Both the position numbers and the translations under genes were made by a program. 45,174 nucleotides of DNA from DASVCZ01 sp036381335 (GTDB lineage: Bacteria; Patescibacteriota; Microgenomatia; UBA1400; PJMF01): the NCBI GenBank assembly GCA_036381335.1, contig DASVCZ010000010.1, positions 1 through 45,174 on the forward strand, written 5' to 3'. Shown in pieces: positions 33,318-41,512 of this stretch (position 1 is the stretch's first letter; each line of letters opens with the position of its first letter). The notes under the pieces are model-generated. The model did no database searches. It saw nothing but the letters and a program-made list of their open reading frames with translations, and was not told the origin of the DNA.

Positions 33318-33513
33318 AGGCTCCTTAATGGCTAAGGACCTGAGTTGGAGAAATGTAGCAAGAGAAAGAGAGAGTAAAAACCGTTACCAAGACAACGTCA
33401 GAAATCTGTAAAGATGGGATAGATTTGTACTCATGTAAGTAGTAAAGATAGGTGTAATTAATATTTTCTCTAACTTATCATTTCTTGAGACCAACTAGGT
33501 CAAAAGTACTATT

Positions 33514-33542
33514 ATTGTACTGCTTAAGTCAACGATAGTCAA
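33514..33542 (-). promoter_or_regulatory. Promoter and leader of rny
   Basis: -35 TTGACT (33542-33537), 17-nt spacer, -10 TACAAT (33519-33514), reading leftward, start near 33507. The roughly 190-nt leader carries a small hairpin GACC-TAGTT-GGTC just after the start and no convincing frame. The rest of the 322-nt gap holds only the promoter of the HD protein gene. Confidence 0.7.
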
Positions 33543-33626
33543 TGTAAGAATGCCTGGGAAGGGGGAAAATAAAAGGCGGAAATATCAACTAAAAGCCTTG
33601 TAAAAACTCCTCTGAACTAAGTTTGT

Positions 33627-33632
33627 TAGAAT
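33627..33632 (+). promoter_or_regulatory. Extended -10 of the HD protein gene
   Basis: TG-T-TAGAAT (-10 at 33627-33632) with no clear -35. Seven bases separate it from the ATG at 33640, so the message is probably leaderless. Confidence 0.5.
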
Positions 33633-33639
33633 ACTTATT

Positions 33640-34266
33640 ATGAACATTTCACCTTTACTAAAGGAAGCTGAGCGACTTTTGAAGGCTAATCCTCGAGACG
33701 AGATTCATGATCTTTCCCATCATCAAAGGGTGTGGAAGAATGCGCTACTGATTGTTGGATCCCTAAGCGAACCGATTGATAAAAATGTTCTCCAGGTTGC
33801 CACTATGTGGCATGATGTCATGATTTCCCCCGTGAGTTTGTCCCTCGGTTCCGAAGGACTATTGAATGAAACTATCAGTTATTTACGGCACTACATGGTT
33901 GAAAATGACTATGATCAAAAGTTTCAAAAAGCTGTTATTAGTGCAATCGAACACCACAATTTTTTGACTAAATTTCAAATGAGCCTGGAAGGAAAAGTAC
34001 TATTCGACGCGGATAAATTGGATGCACTTAACCCCGTAAGGTACCGAAAAATCATTGAAGCTTTAAAAAATAAACAAATCCCTAAAGTCCAGATTTTCCT
34101 GTTAACTCAAGCAGCTAAACTTTGGTTGAAAACAATGAGAAACCGTTATCATTTTAAGAAAAGCAAAGAACTACACGATCAACTTATTGCAGACTTGCTC
34201 AACGATCAGGATGCTATCCAAACGGCAAAAGAGGTTGGTGTCGATATTGTTAAGTTAGTTAAGTAA
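33640..34266 (+). CDS. HD-domain hydrolase
   Basis: A soluble protein of 208 residues. HD superfamily metal residues are visible in order: HDLSHHQRVWKNA (His near 23), ATMWHDVM (His-Asp near 58-59), IEHHNF, and DADKLDAL. This arrangement matches small HD phosphohydrolases of the YedJ/YpgQ kind, which act on nucleotides, but the true substrate is unknown. The C-terminal part is basic. It converges on recA and is read from an extended -10 promoter. Confidence 0.85.
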   Translation: MNISPLLKEAERLLKANPRDEIHDLSHHQRVWKNALLIVGSLSEPIDKNVLQVATMWHDVMISPVSLSLGSEGLLNETISYLRHYMVENDYDQKFQKAVISAIEHHNFLTKFQMSLEGKVLFDADKLDALNPVRYRKIIEALKNKQIPKVQIFLLTQAAKLWLKTMRNRYHFKKSKELHDQLIADLLNDQDAIQTAKEVGVDIVKLVK

Positions 34267-34275
34267 ACTTTTTGC

Positions 34276-35337
34276 TTAGTGCGCCTGATTATTAGTTTGT
34301 TTCGCTGGTCGAATTTTTTCCCAGATCTCTTTTTCGATCTTCTTCATTAAGCTTTCATTCTCTTGGAGAAGCGTTTTGGTGGCTTCGCGACCTTGAGCTA
34401 AAACCTCGCCGCCGTATTTATAGAAGCTACCGCTTTTCTCGATAACGCCCTCTTTGGCGCCAATGTCGACCACGTCACCTGCTCTCGAGATACCATTATC
34501 ATCCATATCGAATTCAGCTTCTTGGAAAGGAGGTGCGACTTTATTTTTCTTGACCTTGACGCGGTGGCGACTACCGACGACTTTCTCACCCTCTTGGATG
34601 TTTCCAATCTTACGGATGTCGAGTCGCTGAGAAGCGTAGAATTTAAGCGCGTTACCACCAGTTGTGGTTTCGGGACTGCCAAACATGACGCCGATCTTCA
34701 TCCGGATTTGGTTAGTGAAGATAACCAGGGTGTTAGTTTTATTAATCGCCGCTGTTAACTTGCGCATGGCCTGGGACATTAAGCGGGCTTGGACGCCCAT
34801 CTGGGAGTCGCCCATGTCACCTTCAATTTCACTTTTGGGAACTAAGGCGGCCACTGAGTCGATGACGACGATGTCGACGCCACCGGAACGAATCAGAGTT
34901 TCGGCAATTTCCAGGGCCTGCTCACCGTAGTCGGGTTGTGAGATGAGTAAGTTTTCTAAATTAACGCCAATTTTTTCGGCGCGGACGGGGTCCAGCGCGT
35001 GTTCCACGTCGATAAAGGCGGCTACGCCGCCCTCCTTCTGGACATTCGCAATCGCGTGCAAACAAATAGTGGTTTTTCCAGAAGCTTCAGGACCGTAAAT
35101 TTCCACTACCCGCCCTTTAGGAAAACCGCCCACTCCCAAAGCTAAGTTAAGCGATAATGAGCCTGTGGACACTACCGGCATGGTAGCCATGTGCCGCAGG
35201 CTTTCGCCCATCTTCATGATGGATCCTTTGCCAAATTGTTTCTCAATTTGCTCCATAGCGATGTTGACGGCTTGAGAACGACCGGAGTCGGTGGTTTGCT
35301 GGGTAGGGGCATCTACTGTTTTAGAACTTTTTGCCAT
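34276..35337 (-). CDS. recA: Recombinase RecA
   Basis: DNA strand-exchange ATPase of 353 residues, the usual length. It begins its core with VNIAMEQIEKQFGKGSIMKMGE, has Walker A GPEASGKTT near residue 68, Walker B VDIVVIDSVAAL, and the loop regions GVMFGSPETTTGGNALKFYAS. RecA also triggers the DNA-damage response. The gene has the shared direct-repeat promoter (35461-35494) and a leader of about 115 nt with possible hairpins; AAAGG lies 5 nt before the ATG. No LexA-type box was recognised upstream. Confidence 0.97.
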   Translation of the reverse strand: MAKSSKTVDAPTQQTTDSGRSQAVNIAMEQIEKQFGKGSIMKMGESLRHMATMPVVSTGSLSLNLALGVGGFPKGRVVEIYGPEASGKTTICLHAIANVQKEGGVAAFIDVEHALDPVRAEKIGVNLENLLISQPDYGEQALEIAETLIRSGGVDIVVIDSVAALVPKSEIEGDMGDSQMGVQARLMSQAMRKLTAAINKTNTLVIFTNQIRMKIGVMFGSPETTTGGNALKFYASQRLDIRKIGNIQEGEKVVGSRHRVKVKKNKVAPPFQEAEFDMDDNGISRAGDVVDIGAKEGVIEKSGSFYKYGGEVLAQGREATKTLLQENESLMKKIEKEIWEKIRPAKQTNNQAH

Positions 35338-35350
35338 AAGGCCTTTCTAT

Positions 35351-35450
35351 GTAATGAGCAGAATGAATGGTACTATTTGGGTTTTCTTAGTTCATAGTAC
35401 TTGATTACCTAAGAGATATCAAGTGAACAGAATGAACTAAAGCTCATTAC
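35351..35450 (-). promoter_or_regulatory. Structured recA leader
   Basis: Within the recA leader GTAATGAGC (35351-35359) and GCTCATTAC (35442-35450) are a perfect 9-bp inverted pair. Inside lie GTACTAT/ATAGTAC (35370-35376, 35394-35400) and ACTTGAT/ATCAAGT (35399-35405, 35418-35424), which overlap by two bases. A closed junction with alternative inner hairpins is possible. TTCATTCTG also occurs twice. Confidence 0.55.
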
Positions 35451-35460
35451 TTATTCCTCG

Positions 35461-35494
35461 AGTGTAACAGCCAATGGTGGCAAGAAGGTGGCAA
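35461..35494 (-). promoter_or_regulatory. Shared direct-repeat promoter, copy 4 (recA)
   Basis: On the minus strand TTGCCACC at 35494-35487 and 35483-35476, and -10 TACACT at 35466-35461, again 17 nt from the start of the second repeat. Upstream GCTCCCGTTT matches the lamin-tail copy. The predicted start is near 35454. Confidence 0.9.
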
Positions 35495-35541
35495 AACGGG
35501 AGCAGTTTTTTGCTAGCTATCTCCTTGGTTTCGTGAAGATA

Positions 35542-35778
35542 TTAACTTGACCCAATTTCTAAGCCTTTAATAGTAGTCAATTGTTGATAGATTTGTTGAA
35601 GTTGCTCGTTACTTGCACTATCGATCATAACCACAAACTTATGAATAGTCCCAGTTGTTAATTCAATATCAAGACAACTTAAGGGTAAATCAGCTAAAGC
35701 TTCGTGAATAGCTCTGATGACTTGCCATTCTGAATCATATTCGCCACCATAGTATTCAACGGGAATTTCGACTGACAT
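35542..35778 (-). CDS. Small hypothetical protein
   Basis: A protein of 78 residues, acidic, no signal or membrane segment: MSVEIPVEYYGGEYDSEWQVIRAIHEALADLPLSCLDIELTTGTIHKFVVMIDSASNEQLQQIYQQLTTIKGLEIGSS. The pattern suggests a small alpha/beta fold. I do not recognise it. AAAGGGTT stands 5-10 nt before the ATG as a possible ribosome site. It lies between the recA promoter and the AT-rich island, close to the probable left edge of the island. Confidence 0.55.
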   Translation of the reverse strand: MSVEIPVEYYGGEYDSEWQVIRAIHEALADLPLSCLDIELTTGTIHKFVVMIDSASNEQLQQIYQQLTTIKGLEIGSS

Positions 35779-35854
35779 AGATAACCCTTTCGATTGGTTG
35801 TTACTACGAAGATAGTATCTCGTTGGGAGTGAAATTTCAAATTGTGAAGAAACT

Positions 35855-36004
35855 TTGTCGAGATACCGAAACTTATCTCGAACTGAGTATACAACGCTTA
35901 TAGACTATCTTGAACCAGTTGATTCTTACTTAAACCAAATAGAGCTTTTCTTAAAAGGACAGTTAGATTTTCCTCAAAAAGACTATGGATTTTTAGTATT
36001 ATGA
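35855..36004 (+). pseudogene. Possible gene remnant, 49 codons
   Basis: An open stretch from a TTG reads LSRYRNLSRTEYTTLIDYLEPVDSYLNQIELFLKGQLDFPQKDYGFLVL and stops at 36004. The composition is protein-like, but the frame has no good start and is closed by TAG shortly upstream. It could be the end of a gene truncated at the island's left border. The evidence is weak. Confidence 0.25.
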
Positions 36005-36021
36005 TATGGTAATGTGTAGTT

Positions 36022-36174
36022 ATGTTTCAAAGAAAAGACAATTTTAGCGATTTGATGACTGACTTAACGGACGACTCTGATTCTTATGATTCTGATTCGG
36101 ACTCAGATTATCAGGCTGATGAGGAAGTAGATACTTCTGATGGTGACTCTGTAACTTTAGATTTAAACGATTAG
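36022..36174 (+). CDS. Small acidic Asp/Ser-rich protein
   Basis: A possible gene of 50 codons from the ATG at 36022, ending in TAG at 36174: MFQRKDNFSDLMTDLTDDSDSY then DSDSDSDYQADEEVDTSD and so on. About a third of the residues are Asp or Glu. TATTAT lies about 20 nt upstream as a possible -10, with no ribosome site. It converges on the nuclease gene. Strongly acidic small proteins on mobile DNA sometimes mimic DNA, but low-complexity chance coding is equally possible. Confidence 0.35.
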   Translation: MFQRKDNFSDLMTDLTDDSDSYDSDSDSDYQADEEVDTSDGDSVTLDLND

Positions 36175-36198
36175 CCTAATATCTCTCGAACTAATATT

Positions 36199-37095
36199 TT
36201 AATCAGTGACTTCGACTCGGGCTAGAGTAGTATCGTCTCTTTTTGTTAGTGAAAAAGTTACTTTTTTATCTTGATATGCAAACGTTGTTTCTGCATGTTT
36301 TGCAATTACGTTTCTGTTATCTGCTGCGTCAGAAAGATATGTAGTATCAAAAACAGCTTCTTCCTGAATCCAGAAACAATGAACTATTGCTTCTATCTTG
36401 TCTATTCGAGCATACTCATTCCCAATCTTAGCGAAAAAACAATCATGAGGATTTGTAAAATTTAGATTAAGTCCCTTTACTACTTTTTCACCTTCTTCCA
36501 CTGAGTCATATACACTCTGAGGAATGTGTTTAGGCAAAAGTTGACCTACAGTTCCCCATAGACTATGGTCATTTTTATAAAGTTTTACTTCATTTATGTT
36601 TTTTTCCTTGGTTTCCTCACGAAACTGTTCTAGTAGATTTTCATGTTGGACATTAAGTAAAACCAAAACTTTTTCAGCTTCAACATTTAAATGTTGAATA
36701 ACCATTACTTTACTCAAAATTACTTGCTCTAAATCATCTGGCAAATGAAGTAAGTTTAATGTTTTTATACCATGCTTTTCAGCCTTTTTAATTGCCCCCT
36801 CACTGAATCCTGTTGAAGAAACAGCAATCACTTTATCAACCACAAGGCTAGCCCTTTTTTGTATTAACTGCTCTATCCAAGTTACATCTTCGTTACCTTC
36901 CCTATCTCTGCACTCTATTGCTATCACGAAGGGATGTGGCTGATTTAAATACCTCACCACAACATCAACCTCACGGTTTTCACCAGTGTCTACATCTTTA
37001 AGGAAACCAGGTGACTCTACCTTTACATCGTCAGTGTTGATAGCACTTTCAATTCTTTTAATTAGTTTTTCAAGATTTCTTCCTTTTCTCGGCAT
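36199..37095 (-). CDS. Mrr-like PD-(D/E)XK nuclease
   Basis: A protein of 298 residues. The N-terminal third looks like a restriction-type nuclease fold: GENREVDVVVRYLNQPHPFVIAIECRDREGNEDVTWIEQLIQKR gives the acidic Asp44 and the E61-C-R63 motif (Arg in place of the usual Lys), with a following Q. It continues with VDKVIAVSSTGFSEGAIKKAEKHGI, a string frequent in Mrr-type enzymes. The remaining 180 residues are unrecognised, perhaps target sensing. It begins 2 nt after the HEPN-like gene and is the last gene of the island operon. The Lys-to-Arg change may be tolerated or may weaken cutting. Confidence 0.68.
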   Translation of the reverse strand: MPRKGRNLEKLIKRIESAINTDDVKVESPGFLKDVDTGENREVDVVVRYLNQPHPFVIAIECRDREGNEDVTWIEQLIQKRASLVVDKVIAVSSTGFSEGAIKKAEKHGIKTLNLLHLPDDLEQVILSKVMVIQHLNVEAEKVLVLLNVQHENLLEQFREETKEKNINEVKLYKNDHSLWGTVGQLLPKHIPQSVYDSVEEGEKVVKGLNLNFTNPHDCFFAKIGNEYARIDKIEAIVHCFWIQEEAVFDTTYLSDAADNRNVIAKHAETTFAYQDKKVTFSLTKRDDTTLARVEVTD

Positions 37096-37097
37096 AT

Positions 37098-37736
37098 TTA
37101 TGGGTATTCAACTCCAATAACATTTAATAAAAGCTCAGTATTTAATTTACTAGAATCTCTGAGTTGATTAACAGTAATTTCGACAATTTCAGGTAGTCTT
37201 GCGAGTAAGGCATCACAATTAACGACCCAATTTCTCCCATCATTGTCACTATCCTCAAACACTTTGTGCTGTTTGGCGTAATCTAGACTTTCTTGTACTG
37301 AATTCTGAGTTCCTACATCAAAGTTAAAAGTAATTACTTGTTTTCCAGGTTGAACTGTCAAACGATGGGCTAACCAATTTCTAAAACCATTCCAAATTAG
37401 TTGCAAAGCATCACCACTGTCTGGTAATCCTAAATCTAATCCTGATTTTTGAATATTTTTCATAAAGTACAAAAATGATGCTGTTTCATCTTTACAAGAA
37501 CCATCATCTTCAAACTTATCTGGGCGAACAGTGCAGTAGTGAACCTTAGCTAGTAAATTCAGGCAGCTAAATAAGCTTAAAGCAATTACTATGTTACCTC
37601 CACCGATATTCTCTTCTTTGTGTTGCAAACTGTTGTTTCTTATATACACGAATGCTTTTAAATCGTTGAAAACTCCACCAACTCTGTCTTCAATATCATC
37701 AATACATTTTTCAACTACTAGTTTCTGATTTTCCAT
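37098..37736 (-). CDS. HEPN-like protein, possible RNase
   Basis: A helical protein of 212 residues. The segment IWNGFRNWLAHRLTVQPGK holds R119-N120-x3-H124, matching the R-N-x3-H catalytic motif of HEPN ribonucleases, and it falls in a predicted helix as expected. A second R-x5-H (R33 to H39, RNNSLQH) lies earlier. HEPN RNases are common effectors in toxin-antitoxin, abortive-infection and type III CRISPR systems. The remaining sequence is not recognised. It lies 25 nt after the 798-aa gene and 2 nt before the nuclease gene. The HEPN call rests on the motif and context, not on a profile match. Confidence 0.55.
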   Translation of the reverse strand: MENQKLVVEKCIDDIEDRVGGVFNDLKAFVYIRNNSLQHKEENIGGGNIVIALSLFSCLNLLAKVHYCTVRPDKFEDDGSCKDETASFLYFMKNIQKSGLDLGLPDSGDALQLIWNGFRNWLAHRLTVQPGKQVITFNFDVGTQNSVQESLDYAKQHKVFEDSDNDGRNWVVNCDALLARLPEIVEITVNQLRDSSKLNTELLLNVIGVEYP

Positions 37737-37761
37737 ATATTATACTTTCACATTGTCAAGA

Positions 37762-40158
37762 TTATTTTTTATTCTCATGATAAAAACCCACTATATTTTC
37801 ATCTGGTACAAATTCTATTTTTTCACCAGCTTGCATTATTACTAATTTGCTAAGATATGCTTTTTGAGCATCTCTATCACCCTTAGTTTGAAGCCATTCT
37901 GATGGATTTTCAACCCATTTTTCGACAATACCTGGGTTAGTTGCTAGGTCTTTTACTTTAATTCTTAGGTGCTGGAATAAGTAGTCTTCTGCATCTTCTT
38001 CAATTAAAGGATAGTGCTGAACAAATGTTCCTATTTTTCTAAAATCAAAAACAGCAAAGTAGGACGGTTTGCCCTCAATCTGGTAATTGTAAACTTTTAC
38101 TTTCTTTTCTCCCACAATAAACCAACCTTGTAAGTGAGGTTCTTTTTCTTCACCAGTTGGTTCAGTCCAATAAGGTTTAAACTTTTCTTGTTGCTCGAAG
38201 TAGTCAAACATTAAGTCTGTCGAGGCAAATATTACAGTACTTTTTGTAATTCTTATCCTTTCAAGCGCGGTTTCAATGCTAGAATCCTCTGTCACCTCAA
38301 GACTTTTGACAATATCATTCAAGATTACAGAATCTTCACCTTCACCAATGCCTCTACCATAACTTTTACCCCAATCACCGAAATCGACATGCCAATCGTC
38401 AAAGAATATTTCACGCCGCTCCAATTTGTCGTAGCCAATTAACGGTTTTTTAATTATTTTTTTATCTTGAACTCTGTCTTCAAACCGACCAAAAGATTTA
38501 AATTGTTTCCTTAGTTGAGCTGAGTACTTATAACCATCAAATACTTGCTGTTTAAACTCATCTATCCTCTTTTGGCTTAAGTCCTGCTGTTCTTTAAGCT
38601 GCTCAATTTTATCCTCAGCACTTTCCTTGATTTTTTCTAAAAATGGAATTAGTTTTTTATTTACCAACTCTTCACCTGCTTGCTTATCTTCCGCCAAGTC
38701 AAGCTCTTTTAGAATGCCCCAATCAGTAAAGGATTTTGTATTTGCAATTAAACCTTCGAGGAGGAATTTAACATCTGCTAGTTTTTGAGGTTCATTGAAT
38801 GGAATTACATATTCTTCGATGACAGGATACTTTGCTTCGCTAGAGTTTTGTGCGGTGGTAGTGGGATTTGCTTCAGCGTAAGGTTTTTCAGGTTTTAAAT
38901 ACTTTAACAACAGAAGTAAGAAGTATTTATCTTTGTATAAACCAGAATCATGGTGGTCATCCCAAAAAAATGGAAACCTATCAGAAAGTGTTTGAAAGAA
39001 AAACAAAACTGTCTCATTTAATGAAGTAGGATAAATATCATTACCGCCATAAGAAGCTCCTGCATCAGGTGGTTGTTTATACGACCAAATTTGTTTTATA
39101 AAAGATGCTTTTCCTTTGTATACAGCCCAAGCGCCTGCCAAAAACATGACACGCCTTAAGGTGTTATTTGCAAAGCATACTAATACTGCATTCTCTACGT
39201 CATCTTTGACTTTCTTAGCCTTTCTCTTATTTTGTGGATTTAGTTTTGGTCTAACTGCATCGATGTATTCTTGAAAGTCTTTTTTCCATTTTTCGAGCTG
39301 TTCTTGTGTAAGCACTGCTTTACCTTTATCAACAAGTTTTCTTTCCAATTTTGAAATGGAAATTTCATCAGCAAGTTTTCGGTATTCGTCTCGGTCTTGA
39401 GAAAGTAGTAAATCAGAATAATCCCACAGTTTGTCAACTGTGTATGTTGGAACATGAACACCATCGACTATATGACCTATTAACTCTTTAAAAATAACAG
39501 TTTCATTCTCATTTATTAGGTGTTTAATGTTCTCAAGTAAGTATGTGTTAAACAACTCTAAGTATTCCTCATAGAGAAAGCCACCTTTTCTTTTTCTGCC
39601 ATAGTCTTTAAATACAACATGTGTATACCACTCATAAGTGGCGGCTGAACTAGCAGAACTTTTCATCTTCAGCGATTCTCTGGAAAATTTCCATAGCTTT
39701 TTTAAAACTTCTTTGACCAACAATTCTGCTTGCTCCATTTCAGAGACTTTTTCGAGGAAAAAAGCTAATTGATAGCTCGCATGTCTAGTGACTTCTTCGT
39801 TTTCTGTCTTTAGGGATGTTTCAAAAACCCTGATAATCTGTTTGAGAATAAAACTGAAAGAAATCAGATATTTTTCTGGATAGAAACCTAGCCTGAATTG
39901 AGCATCATCTTTATTTTTTTGGAGTAGTGCCCAATATTCTTCGGCAAGCATTAGCTTGTCAAACTTGTCGGGGTCTTTATCTCTTAAATCTAGTAAAGAT
40001 TGAAATAGTTTCCCAATTTTTTGCAAGTCTGGGATAACTTCAGAGTTCCTTTTGTTTTTGGTAAGGAAAACTAGAATATCCCCAAGTCCTTCCAGCGACT
40101 CAATAAAATCTTTTTGCTGTTTTAGTGTTTTTTCAGTCGAAGATTTTTTCTGCTTCAT
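37762..40158 (-). CDS. Large unknown protein of the island operon
   Basis: A soluble, highly helical protein of 798 residues from the ATG at 40158 (MKQKKSSTEKTLKQQKDFIESLEG). A frame opening at 40197 would overlap the upstream gene more. The N-terminal 300 residues look like helical repeats, a coiled coil lies near 500-545 (KKLIPFLEKIKESAEDKIEQLKEQQDLSQKRIDEFKQQVFDG), and the last 200 residues seem mixed alpha/beta (VKVYNYQIEGKPSYFAVFDFRKIGTFVQHYPL). I find no Walker, nuclease or protease motif. It overlaps the membrane gene by 26 nt, so the two are translationally linked. A scaffold or sensor role is a guess. Confidence 0.65.
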   Translation of the reverse strand: MKQKKSSTEKTLKQQKDFIESLEGLGDILVFLTKNKRNSEVIPDLQKIGKLFQSLLDLRDKDPDKFDKLMLAEEYWALLQKNKDDAQFRLGFYPEKYLISFSFILKQIIRVFETSLKTENEEVTRHASYQLAFFLEKVSEMEQAELLVKEVLKKLWKFSRESLKMKSSASSAATYEWYTHVVFKDYGRKRKGGFLYEEYLELFNTYLLENIKHLINENETVIFKELIGHIVDGVHVPTYTVDKLWDYSDLLLSQDRDEYRKLADEISISKLERKLVDKGKAVLTQEQLEKWKKDFQEYIDAVRPKLNPQNKRKAKKVKDDVENAVLVCFANNTLRRVMFLAGAWAVYKGKASFIKQIWSYKQPPDAGASYGGNDIYPTSLNETVLFFFQTLSDRFPFFWDDHHDSGLYKDKYFLLLLLKYLKPEKPYAEANPTTTAQNSSEAKYPVIEEYVIPFNEPQKLADVKFLLEGLIANTKSFTDWGILKELDLAEDKQAGEELVNKKLIPFLEKIKESAEDKIEQLKEQQDLSQKRIDEFKQQVFDGYKYSAQLRKQFKSFGRFEDRVQDKKIIKKPLIGYDKLERREIFFDDWHVDFGDWGKSYGRGIGEGEDSVILNDIVKSLEVTEDSSIETALERIRITKSTVIFASTDLMFDYFEQQEKFKPYWTEPTGEEKEPHLQGWFIVGEKKVKVYNYQIEGKPSYFAVFDFRKIGTFVQHYPLIEEDAEDYLFQHLRIKVKDLATNPGIVEKWVENPSEWLQTKGDRDAQKAYLSKLVIMQAGEKIEFVPDENIVGFYHENKK

Positions 40159-40684
40159 TAAACAGTTGCTCCTTAACAAATGATGGACTACGAACATATT
40201 GAAGAATTAAATTAAAAAACAGGGCAAGTAGAACCATTGAGGCTATTGATAACAAAAAAGAGAATCCAGTTAACAAAAACGACTCAACTTTAAAGAAACT
40301 CAAAAATAGTAAATAAGTGATGTTTAAAAGCAATATGATTGCAAGCGCTCTAAAAAAAGGTTCTTTAATAAACCTGTTCATGATAATCTCAGATTTATAT
40401 CGGTCAGAAATTCTCGAAACTATATCTACTGACAAAGGTAGTAGCAGTGCGAGGATTGCAGTTTGAACTGTTAAGGCATCAGAAATAAAGCCACTGGCTT
40501 TTTCTGGTAGAGACAAATATGAAGGGGTGTCAGCACTTTCCGTTTTTTCAGTACCACTATTTCTATTTTCAATACTAACCTCAGATGTGTTACTGATAAT
40601 TACTCCATTCGAGCCGCCCGCATAAACAGGGCTAACCAGAAACAAAAAAACGGTTAGGATGATAGCAATTGATGTATTTCGCAT
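40133..40684 (-). CDS. Membrane protein of the island operon
   Basis: A protein of 183 residues. A signal peptide (MRNTSIAIILTVFLFLVSPVYA) leads to a polar exterior part of about 45 residues (Ser-, Asn- and Glu-rich), then about three helices (VQTAILALLLPLSVDIV, ALAIILLLNITYLLFLSFF, LLTGFSFLLSIASMVLLALFFNLIL) and a cytoplasmic end KEQLFNEAEKIFD. It is the first structural gene of the operon, preceded by an XRE-type regulator. Multi-helix membrane proteins often act as effectors in anti-phage operons; whether this one does is unknown. Confidence 0.65.
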   Translation of the reverse strand: MRNTSIAIILTVFLFLVSPVYAGGSNGVIISNTSEVSIENRNSGTEKTESADTPSYLSLPEKASGFISDALTVQTAILALLLPLSVDIVSRISDRYKSEIIMNRFIKEPFFRALAIILLLNITYLLFLSFFKVESFLLTGFSFLLSIASMVLLALFFNLILQYVRSPSFVKEQLFNEAEKIFD

Positions 40685-40736
40685 TACCTTCGGATTTTAT
40701 ATTGGTAACGCCAAATTATCAAATTGAAGTGGAGAA

Positions 40737-40952
40737 TCAATCAATATCAAAGAGGTCTTTTAGTTTTACCCCTAATGCTTTCGCTATTTTATAGGCAGTT
40801 TTTATAGAAATGTTTCTACCTTGCTCAATATCCCAAAAGTATGCTCTATGTAATCCAGCTTCTTCAGCAAGCTTTTCTTGAGTCAGCCCTTTTTCTTTGC
40901 GTAAGTACTCTATTCGTTCACCAACTCGTTTGTAAAAAAAATTGTAGTTCAT
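40737..40952 (-). CDS. XRE-family transcriptional regulator
   Basis: A DNA-binding protein of 71 residues, a single HTH_3 domain: VGERIEYLRKEKGLTQEKLAEEAGLHRAYFWDIEQGRNISIKTAYKIAKALGVKLKDLF. The turn EEAGLHRAYFWDIEQGR is the recognition region. It lies 52 nt upstream of the island operon on the same strand and is divergent from the SHOCT-domain gene at 41043, so it may regulate either. Its length fits small repressors of the SinR/HigA kind, and of restriction controllers. Confidence 0.88.
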   Translation of the reverse strand: MNYNFFYKRVGERIEYLRKEKGLTQEKLAEEAGLHRAYFWDIEQGRNISIKTAYKIAKALGVKLKDLFDID

Positions 40953-41042
40953 CTCTGCTACAGTAGATGATTGTTAGACATTTCTTTACCAGATTTATCT
41001 ATCTTTTTATGCTAAAATTATTGAAACAAAGGAAAATTATTT

Positions 41043-41468
41043 GTGAGTATAAACTCATTCAGAAAGGCAAAAATGTTCTTTAATAAGGATAAAAAAGAAG
41101 TAAACTTACTGTATGAAACTAGCTACATGGGTTCTAACATTAAAGTGTTTCCGAATAAGCTAGTTTTCAAAATGATGGGTATTGAACAATCAATTCCGAT
41201 TGGTCAAATTGCAAGTGTAGAACTAGGCATGCCAATGCTATGGCAAATAGTTGTAGAAACAACAGGAGGCAAGAAGTATAAAATACCCACTCGCAAAAAG
41301 AAGGAAGTGCAACAAGCTATCTATGACGCACAAGCAAGTGTAGGTGCTTCTCAAGGTAGTAGTTCCAGCTTGGCTGATGAACTTGAAAAGTTAAACGATT
41401 TGGTTGAAAAAGGAGTCTTAACAAAAGAAGAATTTGATAAAAAGAAAAAAGAACTACTTAACTCATAA
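41043..41468 (+). CDS. PH-like and SHOCT domain protein
   Basis: A protein of 141 residues. The first 90 look like a small PH-type beta domain (LYETSYMGSNIKVFPNKLVFKMMGIEQSIPIGQIASVELGMP, then WQIVVETTGGKKYKIPTRKKKEVQQAIYDA). The end LADELEKLNDLVEKGVLTKEEFDKKKKELLNS is a SHOCT domain, a short helical hairpin of unclear role found at protein ends. The start is GTG at 41043 with AAAGGAA upstream; the ATG at 41073, with its own AAAGG, is an equally possible start giving 131 residues. Confidence 0.75.
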   Translation: MSINSFRKAKMFFNKDKKEVNLLYETSYMGSNIKVFPNKLVFKMMGIEQSIPIGQIASVELGMPMLWQIVVETTGGKKYKIPTRKKKEVQQAIYDAQASVGASQGSSSSLADELEKLNDLVEKGVLTKEEFDKKKKELLNS

Positions 41469-41512
41469 TTACTCAAGTATTCAACTAGATAAATAGACCT
41501 TATTAAGTCATA

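Noticed and set aside
35476..35494. LexA-type SOS box at recA
   Set aside because: The element is a direct repeat with fixed spacing to the -10 box, not the inverted repeat expected for LexA operators of known types.
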